From: Hydractinia symbiolongicarpus | Lineage: Eukaryota > Cnidaria > Hydrozoa > Anthoathecata > Hydractiniidae | DNA: 64,000 nucleotides | Assembly (NCBI RefSeq): GCF_029227915.1 | Contig: NC_079886.1 | Span: 3,472,001-3,536,000 of the forward strand | Reading direction: 5' to 3' | In this document: positions 1 to 12,202 of the stretch, piece after piece | Layout: each line of letters starts with the position of its first letter | How positions within the stretch are numbered: the stretch's first letter is position 1 | The notes under the pieces: generated by a model | What the model saw: the letters and a program-made list of their open reading frames with translations, nothing else | Databases searched by the model: none | Told to the model about the DNA's origin: nothing | Program-made: the position numbers and the translations under genes

Positions 1-1842
1 TATCGCACGCTGAAGAAATTGAGACGGTTTCAAAAACTACATTTCATTGACTTTCTAACGGTATCAGTCCGTTTCTGTTACAACGGATGCGTCACATATG
101 CGTACAAACATGTGTTTAGCGATGTCTTTCTGATATTATTAGGTTGTATCGCTTTTAACAGTAAAACGATTGACTGTAGGACTTAATTGAACTGATTTTT
201 GGACTTTAACTTTATAAATGTAAAAATTGAGACAATTGGACTCCAAGAAATAACAATGTTCTGAATTTGACATGATTGCTAGAACTCAGCAATTACACTG
301 GGCGCTGTGGTAGCGCTTCATTTAAAAATGTACATAAGAAAGTCATTTTTTACTGTAGGACCAATCCTAGCCGTTATCGCACGCTGAAGAGAGTTTCAAA
401 AACTACATTTCATTGAATTTCTAACAGTATCAGTCCGTTTCAGTTACAACGGTTGCGTCACATATTTGTACCAACATGTATTTAGCGATATTTTTCTGAT
501 ATTACTAGGTTGCATCGCCTTTAACAGTGAAACGATTGACTGTGGGACTTACTTGAACTGATTTTGGACTTTAACTTTATAAATTTGATAATTGAGACAA
601 TTGGAGTCCATGCAATAACATTCTTCTTAAATTGGCATGATTGACGGAACTCAGCGATTACACTGAGCGCTGTGGTATCGCTTCATTTAATAATGTAGAT
701 AAATAAGTCACTTTTTACTGTGGGTCCAAACCTAGCCGTTATCGCACGCTGAAGAAATTGAAACAGTTTCAAAAACTACATGTTATTGACTTTCTAACGT
801 TATCAGTCCGTTTCTGTTACAACGGTTGCGTCACATATGCGTACCAACAGGTGTTTAGCGATGTTTTTCTGATATTATTAGGTTGTATCGCTTTTAACAG
901 TGAAACGATTGACTGTAGGACTTAATTGAACTGATTTTGGACTTTAACTTTATAAATGTGATAATTGAGACAATTGGACTCCAAGAAATAACAATGTTCT
1001 GACTTTGACATGATTGCTAGAACTCAGCAATTACACTGGGCGCTGTGGTAGCGCTTCATTTAAAAATGCACATAAATAAGTGATTTTTTACTGTAGGACC
1101 AATCCTAGCCGTTATCGCACGCTGAAGAGAGTTTCAAAAACAACATTTCATTGACTTTCTAACAGTATCAGTCCGTTTCAGTTACAACGGTTGCGTCACA
1201 TATTCGTACCAACATGTATTTAGCGATATTTTTCTGATATTACTAGGTTGCATCGCTTTTAACAGTAAAACGATTGACTGTAGGAATTAATTGAACTGAT
1301 TTTGGACTTTAACTTTATAAATGTGATAATTGAGACTATTGGACTCCAAGAAATAACAATGTTCTGAAATTGACATGATTGCTAGAACTCAGCGATTACA
1401 CTGGGTGCTGTGGTAGCGCTTCATTTAAAAATGCACATAAATAAGTCATTTTTTACTGTAGGACCAATCCTAGCCGTTATCGCACGCTGAAGAGAGTTTC
1501 AAAAACTACATTCCATTGACTTTCTAACAGAATCAGTCCGTTTCAGTTGCAACGGTTGCGTCACATATTCGTACCAACATGTATTTAGCGATATTTTTCT
1601 GATATTACTAGGTTGCATCGCCTTTAACAGTGAATCGATTGACTGTGGGACTTACATGAACTGATTTTGGACTTTAAATTTATAAATGTGATAATTAAGA
1701 CAATTGGACTCCATGCAATAACATTCTTCTTAAATTGGCATGATTGACGGAACTCAGCGATTACACTGGGCGCTGTGGTATCGCTTCATTTAATAATGTA
1801 GATAAATACGTCACTTTTTACTGTGGGTCCAATCCTAGCCGT
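1..1842. repeat. Five-monomer HOR, block A, copy 1
   Basis: Monomers start at 1, 375, 740, 1113 and 1478 (lengths 374, 365, 373, 365, 365). The first carries ACAACGGATGCG, a mark that recurs exactly one HOR later. Members 2, 4 and 5 have the 8-bp deletion GAAGAGAGTTTC. Member 5 has GTTGCAACGG and GAATCGATTG. Compared with the next copy I count about 15 differences by eye over 1842 bp (over 99% identity). The first monomer has one extra T in GATTTTTGG. Confidence 0.93.
302..316. other. Conserved hairpin motif GCGCT-GTGGT-AGCGC (example copy)
   Basis: A perfect 5-bp stem with a 5-nt loop at monomer positions 301-315, present in most monomers. Some subtypes change it: GGTATCGC (A2 type), GCGTTGTGGCAGCGC (T.G in the stem), GCGATGTGGTAACGC (A/A mismatch), and GTAGGACTT in the 372-bp class, which destroys the right arm. 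Only the sequence symmetry is seen; any structural or binding role is not shown. Confidence 0.6.
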
Positions 1843-3683
1843 TATCGCACGCTGAAGAAATTGAGACAGTTTCAAAAATTACATTTCATTGACTTTCTAA
1901 CGGTATCAGTCCGTTTCTGTTACAACGGATGCGTCACATATGCGTACAAACATGTGTTTAGCGATGTTTTTCTGATATTATTAGGTTGTATCGCTTTTAA
2001 CAGTAAAACGATTGACTGTAGGACTTAATTGAACTGATTTTGGACTTTAACTTTATAAATGTAAAAATTGAGACAATTGGACTCCAAGAAATAACAATGT
2101 TCTGAATTTGACATGATTGCTAGAACTCAGCAATTACACTGGGCGCTGTGGTAGCGCTTCATGTAAAAATGTACATAAGAAAGTCATTTTTTACTGTAGG
2201 ACCAATCCTAGCCGTTATCGCACGCTGAAGAGAGTTTCAAAAACTACATTTCATTGAATTTCTAACAGTATCAGTCCGTTTCAGTTACAACGGTTGCGTC
2301 ACATATTTGTACCAACATGTATTTAGCGATATTTTTCTCATATTACTAGGTTGCATCGCCTTTAACAGTGAAACGATTGACTGTGGGACTTACTTGAACT
2401 GATTTTGGACTTTAACTTTATAAATTTGATAATTGAGACAATTGGAGTCCATGCAATAACATTCTTCTTAAATTGGCATGATTGACGGAACTCAGCGATT
2501 ACACTGAGCGCTGTGGTATCGCTTCATTTAATAATGTAGATAAATAAGTCACTTTTTACTGTGGGTCCAATCCTAGCCGTTATCGCACGCTGAAGAAATT
2601 GAAACAGTTTCAAAAACTACATGTTATTGACTTTCTAACGTTATCAGTCCGTTTCTGTTACAACGGTTGCGTCACATATGCGTACCAACAGGTGTTTAGC
2701 GATGTTTTTCTGATAATATTAGGTTGTATCGCTTTTAACAGTGAAAAGATTGACTGTAGGACTTAATTGAACTGATTTTGGACTTTAACTTTATAAATGT
2801 GATAATTGAGACAATTGGACTCCAAGAAATAACAATGTTCTGACTTTGACATGATTGCTAGAACTCCGCAATTACACTGGGCGCTGTGGTAGCGCTTCAT
2901 TTAAAAATGCACATAAATAAGTGATTTTTTACTGTAGGACCAATCCTAGCCGTTATCGCACGCTGAAGAGAGTTTCAAAAACAACATTTCATTGACTTTC
3001 TAACAGTATCAGTCCGTTTCAGTTACAACGGTTGCGTCACATATTCGTACCAACATGTATTTAGCGATATTTTTCTGATATTACTAGGTTGCATCGCTTT
3101 TAACAGTAAAACGATTGACTGTAGGAATTAATTGAACTGATTTTGGACTTTAACTTTATAAATGTGATAATTGAGACTATTGGACTCCAAGAAATAACAA
3201 TGTTCTGAAATTGACATGATTGCTAGAACTCAGCGATTACACTGGGTGCTGTGGTAGCGCTTCATTTAAAAATAGACATAAATAAGTCATTTTTTACTGT
3301 AGGACCAATCTTAGCCGTTATCGCACGCTGAAGAGAGTTTCAAAAACTACATTCCATTGACTTTCTAACAGAATCAGTCCGTTTCAGTTGCAACGGTTGC
3401 GTCACATATTCGTACCAACATGTATTTAGCGATATTTTTCTGATATTACTAGGTTGCATCGCCTTTAACAGTGAATCGATTGACTGTGGGAGTTACATGA
3501 ACTGATTTTGGACTTTAAATTTATAAATGTGATAATTAAGACAATTGGACTCCATGCAATAACATTCTTCTTAAATTGGCATGATTGACGGAACTCAGCG
3601 ATTACACTGGGCGCTGTGGTATCGCTTCATTTAATAATGTAGATAAATAAGTCACTTTTTACTGTGGGTCCAATCCTAGCCGT
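1843..3683. repeat. Five-monomer HOR, block A, copy 2
   Basis: Monomers start at 1843, 2216, 2581, 2954 and 3319 (373, 365, 373, 365, 365; total 1841). Order and subtype marks match the preceding copy one for one. Private changes include TTTCTCATATT in member 2, GATAATATTAGG in member 3 and AAAAATAGACATA in member 4. Confidence 0.93.
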
Positions 3684-6642
3684 TATCGCACGCTGAAGAA
3701 ATTGAGACAGTTTCAAAAACTACATTTCATTGACTTTCTAACGGTATCAGTCCGTTCCTGTTACAACGGATGCGTCACATATGCGTACCAACATGTGTTT
3801 AGCGATGTTTTTCTGATATTATTAGGTTGTATCGCTTTTAACAGTGAAAAGATTGACTGTAGGACTTAATTGAACTGATTTTGGACTTTAACTTTATAAA
3901 TGTGATAATTGAGACAATTGGACTCCAAGAAATAACAATGTTCTGAATTTGACATGATTGCTAGAACTCAGCATTTACACTGGGCGCTGTGGTAGCGCTT
4001 CATTTAAAAATGTACATAAATAAGTCATTTTTTACTGTAGGACCAATCCTAGCCGTTATCGCACGCTGAAGAGAGTTTCAAAAGCTACATTTCATTGAAT
4101 TTCTAACAGTATCAGTCCGTTTCAGTTACAACGGTTGCGTCACATATGCGTACCAACATGTGTTTAGCGATGTTTTTCTGATATTATTAGGTTGTATCGC
4201 TTTTAACAGTGAAACGATTGACTGTAGGACTTAATTGAACTGATTTTGGACTTTAACTTTATAAATGTGATAATGGAGACAATTGGACTCCAAGAAATAA
4301 CAATGCTCTGAATTTGACATGATTGCTAGAACTCAGCAATTACACTGGGCACTGTGGTAGCGCTTCACTTAAAAATGTAGATATATAAGTCACTTTTTAC
4401 TGTGGGACCAATCTTAGCCGTTATCGCACGCTGAAGAAATTGAGAAAGTTTCAAAAACTACATTTCATTGACTTTCTAACGGTATCAGTCCGTTTCTGTT
4501 ACAACGGTTGCGTCACATTGTCGTACCAACATGTGTTTAGCGATATTTTTCAGATATTACCAGGTTGTATCGCTTTTAACAGTGAAACGATTGACTGTGG
4601 GACTTACTTGAACTGATTTTGGACTGTGACCTGACAAATGTGATGAATGAGACAATTGGACTCCATGAAATAACATTCTTCTTAAATTGGCATGATTGCC
4701 GGAACTCAGTGATTTCACTGGGCGCTGTGGTAGCGCTTCATTTAAAAATGTAGTTATATAAGTCATTTTTTACTGTGGGTCCAATCCTAGCCGTTATCGC
4801 ACGCTGAAGAAATTGAGACAGTTTCAAAACCTACATTTCATTGACTTTCTAACGGTATCAGTCCGTTTCTGTTACAACGGTTGCGTCACATATTTGTACC
4901 AACATGTATTTAGCAATATTTTTCTGATATTACTACGTTGCATCCCTTTTAACAGTGAAACAATTGACTGTGGGAATTACTTGAAGTGATTTTTGACTTT
5001 AACTTTTTAAATGTGATAAGTGAAACAATTGGACTCCATGCAATAACATTCTTCTTAAATTGGCATGATTGACGGAACTTAGCGATTACACTGGGCGCTG
5101 TGGTAGCGCTTCATTTAAAAATGTAGATAAATAAGTCATTTTTTACTGTGGTACCAATCCTAGCCGCTATCGCACGCTGAAGAAATTGAGACAGTTTCAA
5201 AAACTACATTTCATTGACTTTCTAGCGGTATCAGTCCGTTTCTGTTACAACGGTTGCGTCACATATGCGTACCAACATGTGTTTAGCGATGTTTTTTTGA
5301 TATTATTAGGTTGTATCGCTTTTAACAGTGAAAAGATTGACTGTAGGACTTAATTGAACTGATTTTGGACTTTAACTTTATAAATGTGATAATTGAGACT
5401 ATTGGACTCCAAGAAATAACAATGTTCTGAAATTGACATGATTGCTAGAACTCAGCGATTACACTGGGTGCAGTGGTAGCGCTTCATTTAAAAATGCACA
5501 TAAATAAGTCATTTTTTACTGTAGGACCAATCCTAGCCGTTATCGCACGCTGAAGAGAGTTTCAAAAACTACATTCCATTGACTTTCTAGCAGAATCAGT
5601 CCGTTTCAGTTGCAACGGTTGCGTCACATATTCGTACCAACATGTATTTAGCGATATTTTTCTGATATTACTAGGTTGCATCGCCTTTAACAGTGAATCG
5701 ATTGACTGTGGGACTTACATGAACTGATTTTGGATTTTAAATTTATAAATGTGATAATTAAGACAATTGGAGTCCATGCAATAACATTCTTCTTAAATTG
5801 GCATGATTGACGGAACTCAGCGATTACACTGGGCGCTGTGGTATCGCTTCATTTAATAATGTAGATAAATAAGTCACTTTTTACTGTGGGTCCAATCCTA
5901 GCCGTTATCGCACGCTTAAGAAATTGAGACAGTTTCAAAAACTACGTTTCATTGACTTTTAACGGTATCAGTCCGTTTCTGTTACAACGGATGCGTCACA
6001 TATGCGTACCAACATGTGTTTAGCGATGTTTTTCTGATATTATTAGGTTGTATCGCTTTTAACAGTGAAAAGATTGACTGTAGGACTTAATTGAACTGAT
6101 TTTGGACTTTAACTTTATAAATGTGATAATTGAGACAATTGGACTCCAAGAAATAACAATGTTCTGAATTTGACATGATTGCTAGAACTCAGCATTTACA
6201 CTGGGCGCTGTGGTAGCGCTTCATTTAAAAATGTACATAAATAAGTCATTTTTTACTGTGGGACCAATCCTAGCCGTTATCGCACGCTGAAGAGAGTTTC
6301 AAAAACTACATTTCATTGAATTTCTAACAGTATCAGTCCGTTTCAGTTACAACGGTTGCGTCACATATTCGTACCAACATGTATTTAGCGATATTTTTCT
6401 GATATTACTAGGTTGCATCGCCTTTAACAGTGAAACGATTGACTGTGGGACTTACTTGAACTGATTTTGGACTTTAACTTTATAAATGTGATAATTGAGA
6501 CAATTGGACTCCATGCAATAACATTCTTCTTAAATTGGCATGATTGACGGAACTCAGCGATTACACTGAGTGCTGTGGTATCGCTTCATTTAATAATGTA
6601 GATAAATAAGTCACTTTTTACTGTGGGTCCAATCCTAGCCGT
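3684..6642. repeat. Rearranged remnants of block A HOR (monomers 11-18)
   Basis: Monomers start at 3684, 4057, 4422, 4795, 5168, 5541, 5906 and 6278. 3684 again has ACAACGGATGCG like 1 and 1843, but 4057 switches within the monomer from a copy-2 type to a copy-3 type (CACATATGCG). The order from 5541 (GTTGCAACGG type), 5906 (GGATGCG type), 6278 to 6643 repeats the HOR order again. 4422 and 4795 are of other subtypes (CACATTGTCG with CAGATATTACCAGG; ATTTAGCAATATT with CTACGTTGCATCCC). The run therefore looks like HOR copies broken by later exchange. Confidence 0.8.
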
Positions 6643-7257
6643 TATCGCACGCTGAAGAAATTGAAACAGTTTCAAAAACTACATTTTATTGACTTTCTAA
6701 CGGTATCAGTCCGTTTCTGTTACAACGGTTGCGTCACATATGCGTACCAACATGTGTTTAGCGATGTTTTTCTGATATTATTAGGTTGTATCGCTTTTAA
6801 CAGTGAAACGATTGACTGTAGGACTTAATTGAACTGATTTTGGACTTTAACTTTATAAATGTGATAATTGAGACAATTGGACTCCATGCAATAACATTCT
6901 TCTTAAATTGGCATGATTGACGGAACTCAGCGATTACACTGAGTGCTGTGGTATCGCTTCATTTAATAATGTAGATAAATAAGTCACTTTTTACTGTGGG
7001 TCCAATCCTAGCCGTTATCGCACGCTGAAGAAATTGAAACAGTTTCAAAAACTACATTTTATTGACTTTCTAACGGTATCAGTCCGTTTCTGTTACAACG
7101 GTTGCGTCACATATGCGTACCAACATGTGTTTAGCGATGTTTTTCTGATATTATTAGGTTGTATCGCTTTTAACAGTGAAACGATTGACTGTAGGACTTA
7201 ATTGAACTGATTTTGGACTTTAACTTTATAAATGTGATAATTGAGACAATTGGACTC
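6508..7257. repeat. Exact one-monomer tandem duplication
   Basis: The segment from about 6508 is repeated with an offset of 373 up to about 7257, where the second copy changes from CCATGCAATAAC to CCAAGAAATAAC. By eye I see no difference between 6508-6884 and 6881-7257, including the rare marks ACATTTTATTG and CACTGAGTGCTG. This is one of the youngest events in the window. Confidence 0.85.
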
Positions 7258-7388
7258 CAAGAAATAACAATGTTCTGAATTTGACATGATTGCTAGAACT
7301 CAGCAATTACACTGGGCACTGTGGTAGCGCTTCACTTAAAAATGTAGATATATAAGTCACTTTTTACTGTGGGACCAATCCTAGCCGT

Positions 7389-7761
7389 TATCGCACGCTG
7401 AAGAAATTGAGAAAGTTTCAAAAACTACATTTCATTGACTTTCTAACGGTATCAGTCCGTTTCTGTTACAACGGTTGCGTCACATTGTCGTACCAACATG
7501 TGTTTAGCGATATTTTTCAGATATTACCAGGTTGTATCGCTTTTAACAGTGAAACGATTGACTGTGGGACTTACTTGAACTGATTTTGGACTTTAACTTT
7601 ATAAATGTGATAATTGAGATAATTGGACTCCATGCAATAACATTCTTCTTAAATTGGCATGATTGACGGAACTCAGAGATTACACTGGGCGCTGTGGTAG
7701 CGCTTCATTTAAAAATGTAGTTATATAAGTCATTTTTTACTGTAGGAACAATCCTAGCCGT
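7389..7761. repeat. Monomer with CACATTGTCG / CAGATATTACCAGG, copy of 4422
   Basis: This 373-bp monomer shares the rare changes CACATTGTCG and TTTCAGATATTACCAGG with the monomer at 4422, 2967 bp upstream. It is a long-range copy placed between blocks. Its second half is A2 type (CCATGCAATAAC) whereas 4422 turns to B type (GTGACCTGAC), so the two are chimeric relative to each other. Confidence 0.8.
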
Positions 7762-8872
7762 TATGGCACGCTGAAGAAATAGAGACAGTTTCAAAAACTA
7801 CATTTCATTGACTTTCTAAAGGTATCAGTCCGTTTCAGTTACAACGGTTGCGTCACATATTCGTGCCCAGATGTATTTAGCGATATTTTTCTGATATTAC
7901 TAGGTTGCATAACTCTTAACAGTGAAACGAATGAGTATGGGACTTAATTGAACTGATTTTGGACTGTGACCTGACAAATGTGATGAATGAGACAATTGGA
8001 CTCCATGAAATAACATTCTTCTTAAATTGGCATGATTGCCGGAACTCAGTGATTTCACTGGGCGCTGTGGTAGCGCTTCATTTAAAAATGTAGTTATATA
8101 AGTCATTTTTTACTGTGGGTCCAATCCTAGCCGTTGTCGCACGCTGAAGAAATTGAGACAGTTTCAAAAACTACATTTCATTGACTTTCTAACTGTATCA
8201 GTCCGTTTCTGTTACAACGGTTGGGTCACATATTTGTACCAACATGTATTTAGCAATATTTTTCTGATATTACTACGTTGCATCCCTTTTAACAGTGAAA
8301 AGATTGACTGTAGGACTTAATTGAACTGATTTTGGACTTTAACTTTATAAATGTGATAATTGAGACAATTGGACTCCAAGAAATAACAAAGTTCTGAATT
8401 TGACATGATTGCTAGAACTCAGCAATTATACTGGGCGCTGTGGTAGCGCTTCATTTAAAAATGCACATAAATAAGTGATTTTTTACTGTAGGACCAATCC
8501 TAGCCGTTATCGCACGCTGAAAAGAGTTTCAAAAACTACATTTCATTGACTTTCTAACAGTATCAGTCCTTTTCAGTTACAACGGTTGCGTCACATATTC
8601 GTACCAACATGTATTTAGCGATATTTTTCTGATATTACTATGTTGCATCGCCTTTAACAGTGAAACGATTGACTGTGGGACTTACTTAAACTGATTTTGG
8701 ACTTTAACTTTATAAATGTGATAATTGAGATAATTGGACTCCATGTAATAACATTCTTCTTAAATTGGCATGATTGACGGAACTCAGAGATTACACTGGG
8801 CGCTGTGGTAGCGCTTCATTTAAAAATGTAGTTATATAAGTCATTTTTTACTGTAGGAACAATCCTAGCCGT
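7762..8872. repeat. Trimer unit 1 (1111 bp)
   Basis: Monomers start at 7762, 8135 and 8508 (373, 373, 365). Marks shared with the next unit: GTTATGGCACGCTG at the start, TCGTGCCCAGATG / TTTGTGCCCAGATG, GATTGAGTATGGG or its variant, and a short third member. Confidence 0.88.
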
Positions 8873-9982
8873 TATGGCACGCTGAAGAAATAGAGACAGT
8901 TTCAAAAACTACTTTTCATTGACTTTCTAAAGGTATCCGTCCGTTTCAGTTACAACGGTTGCGTCACATATTTGTGCCCAGATGTATTTAGCGATATTTT
9001 TCTGATATTACTAGGTTGCATAGCTCTTAACAGTGAAACGATTGAGTATGGGACTTAATTGAACTGATTTTGGACTGTGACCTGACAAATGTGATGAATG
9101 AGACAATTGGACTCCATGAAATAACATTCTTCTTAAATTGGCATGATTGCCGGAACTCAGTGATTTCACTGGGCGCTGTGGTAGCGCTTCATTTAAAAAT
9201 GTAGTTATATAAGTCATTTTTTACTGTGGGTCCAATCCTAGCCGTTATCTCACGCTGAAGAAATTGAGACAGTTTCAAAAACTACACTTCATTGACTTTC
9301 TAACGGTATCAGTCCGTTTCTGTTACAACGGTTGCGTCACATATTTGTACCAACATGTATTTAGCAATATTTTTCTGATATTACTACGTTGCATCCCTTT
9401 TAACAGTGAAACAATTGACTGTGGGAATTACTTGAAGTGATTTTTGACTTTAACTTTTTAAATGTGATAAGTGAAACAATTGGACTCCATGCAATAACAT
9501 TCTTCTTAAATTGGCATGATTGAAGGAACTTAGCGATTACACTGGGCGCTGTGGTAGCGCTTCATTTAAAAATGTAGATAAATAAGTCATTTTTTACTGC
9601 AGGACCAATCCTAGCCGTTATCGCACGCTGAAGAGAGTTTCAAAAACTACATTTCATTGACTTTCTAACAGTATCAGTCTATTTCAGTTACAACGGTTGC
9701 GTCACATATTCGTACGAACATGTGTTTAGCGATAATTTTCTGATATTACTAGGTTGCATCGCTTTTAACTGTGAAGCGATTGACTGTGGGAATTAATTGG
9801 ACTGATTTTGGACTTCAACTTTATAAATGTGATAATTAAGACAATTGGACTCCATGAAATAACAATGTTCTGAATTTGACATGATTGCTAGAACTCAGCG
9901 ATTACACTGGGCGCTGTGGTAGCGCTTCATTTAAAATGCACATAAAGAAGTCATTTTTTACTGTAGGACCAATCCTAGCCGT
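8873..9982. repeat. Trimer unit 2 (1110 bp)
   Basis: Monomers start at 8873, 9246 and 9619 (373, 373, 364). Offset from unit 1 is 1111 bp. The middle member also matches the monomer at 4795 (ATTTAGCAATATT, CTACGTTGCATCCC, GGGAATTACTTGAAGTG). Confidence 0.88.
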
Positions 9983-11092
9983 TATCGCACGCTGTAGAAA
10001 TAGAGACAGTTTCAATAACTACATTTCGTTGACTTTCTAAGGGTATCAGTCCGCTTCAATTACAACGGTTGCGTCATATATTCGTACCAACATGTATTTA
10101 GCGATATTTTTCTGATATTACTAGTTTGCATTGCTTTTAGCAGTAAAACAATTGACTGTAGGACTTAATTGAAATGATTTCGGACTTTATCTTTTTAAAT
10201 GTGATAATTGAGACAATTGGACTCCAAGAAATAACAATGTTCTGAATTTGACATGATTGCTAGAACTCAGCGATTACACTGGGCGCTGTGGTAGCGCTTC
10301 ATTTAAAATGCACATAAAGAAGTCATTTTTTACTGTAGGACCAATCCTAGCCGTTATCGCACACTGAAGAGAGTTTCAAAAGCTACATTTCATTGACTTT
10401 CTTACAGTATCAGTCCGTTTCTGTTACAACGGTTGCGTCACATATGCGTACCAACATGTGTTTAGCGATGTTTTTCTGATATTACTAGGTTGTATCGCTT
10501 TTAACAGTGAAACGATTGACTGTAGGACTTAATTGAACTGATTTTGGATTTTAACTTTATAAATGTGATAATTGAGACAATTGGACTCCATGCAATAACA
10601 TTCTTCTTAAATTGGCATGATTGAGGGAGCTCAGCGATTACACTGGCCGCTGTGGTATCGCTCCATTTAATAATGTAAATAAATAAGTCACTTTTTACTG
10701 TGGGTCCAATCCTAGCCGCTCTCGCACGCTGAAGAAATTGAGACAGTTTCAAAAACTACATTTCATTGAGTTTCTAACGGTATCAGTCCGTTTCTGTTAC
10801 AACGGTTGCGTCACATATTCGTACGAACATGTGTTTAGTGATATTTTTCTGATATTACTAGGTTCTATCGCTTTTAACAGTGAAACAATTGACTGTGGGG
10901 CTTAATTGAACTGATTTTGGACTTTACCGTTATAAGTGTGATAATTGAGACAATTGCACTCCCAGAAATAACAATGTTCTGAGTTTGAAATGATTGCTAG
11001 AACACAACGATTACACTGGGCGTTGTGGTAGCGCTTCATTTAAAAATGCAGATAAATAAGTCATTTTTTACTGTAGAACCAATCCTAGCCGT
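9983..11092. repeat. Trimer unit 3 (1110 bp)
   Basis: Monomers start at 9983, 10355 and 10720 (372, 365, 373). The first is marked by GCTGTAGAAATAG, TTTCAATAACTACATTTCG and ACTAGTTTGCATTGC. The third starts TCTCGCAC and contains TCTATCGC. Confidence 0.88.
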
Positions 11093-12202
11093 TATCGCAC
11101 GCTGTAGAAATAGAGACAGTTTCAATAACTACATTTCGTTGACTTTCTAACGGTATCAGTCCGCTTCAATTACAACGGTTGCGTCATATATTCGTACCAA
11201 CATGTATTTAGCGATATTTTTCTGATATTACTAGTTTGCATTGCTTTTAGCAGTAAAACAATTGACTGTAGGACTTAATTGAAATGATTTCGGACTTTAT
11301 CTTTTTAAATGTGATAATTGAGACAATTGGACTCCAAGAAATAACAATGTTCTGAATTTGACATGATTGCTAGAACTCAGCGATTACACTGGGCGCTGTG
11401 GTAGCGCTTCATTTAAAATGCACATAAAGAAGTCATTTTTTACTGTAGGACCAATCCTAGCCGTTATCGCACACTGAAGAGAGTTTCAAAAGCTACATTT
11501 CATTGACTTTCTAACAGTATCAAGCCGTTTCAGTTACAACGGTTGCGTCACATGTTCGTACCAACATGTATTTAGCGATATTTTTCTGATATTACTAGGT
11601 TGCATCGCCTTTAACAGTGAAACGATTGACTGTGGGACTTACTTGAACTGATTTTGGACTTTAACTTTATAAATGTGATAATTGAGACATTTGGACTCCA
11701 TGCAATAACATTCTTCTTAAATTGACATGATTGACGGAACTCAGCGATTACACTGGGTGCTGTCGTATCGCTTCATTTAATAATGTAGAAAAATAAGTCA
11801 CTTTTTACTGTGGGTCCAATCCTAGCCGTTATCGCACGCTGAAGAAATTGAGACAGTTTCAAAAACTACATTTCATTGACTTTCTAGCGGTATCAGTCCG
11901 TTTCTGTTACAACGGTTGCGTCACATATGCGTACCAACATGTGTTTAGCGATTTTTTTCTGATATTATTAGGTTGTATCGCTTTTAACAGTGAAAAGATT
12001 GACTGTAGGACTTAATTGAACTGATTTTGGACTTTAACTTTATAAATGTGATAATTGAGACAATTGGACTCCAAGAAATAACAATGTTCTGAATTTGACA
12101 TGATTGGTAGAACTCAGCGATTTCACTAGGCGCTGTGGTAGCGCTTCATTTAAAAATGCACATAAATAAGTCATTTTTTACTGTAGGACCAATCCTAGCC
12201 GT
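11093..12202. repeat. Trimer unit 4 (1110 bp)
   Basis: Monomers start at 11093, 11465 and 11830 (372, 365, 373). The first member repeats all marks of 9983 at an offset of 1110 bp. The second matches 10355 only in its first part and then diverges (CAAGCCGTTTCAG, CATGTTCG), so the breakpoint lies inside it. Confidence 0.85.

Noticed and set aside
946-960. TATA-like CTTTATAAATG in A-type monomers as a promoter
   Set aside because: It is an AT-rich word repeated in every A-type monomer with no start-site or terminator context. Satellite transcription is possible but not shown by this.
740-1112. Phased A-tracts giving intrinsic curvature
   Set aside because: A/T runs of 4-6 bp occur near positions 32, 125, 153, 196, 323 and 345, but the spacing is not a regular multiple of about 10.5 bp, so curvature is not supported by eye.
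1744-2028. 94-codon open frame on the plus strand (similar frame at 27294-27578)
   Set aside because: It lies across a monomer junction and exists only because certain subtypes lack a stop there. The 373-bp period is not a multiple of three, most sister copies are interrupted, and there is no promoter or codon signal.
4557-4766. 68-69-codon minus-strand frames (4557, 7900, 9011, 61317) and 62-codon ones (12683, 13056, 15644)
   Set aside because: They are antisense shadows of the B-type monomer, with no independent evidence of coding.
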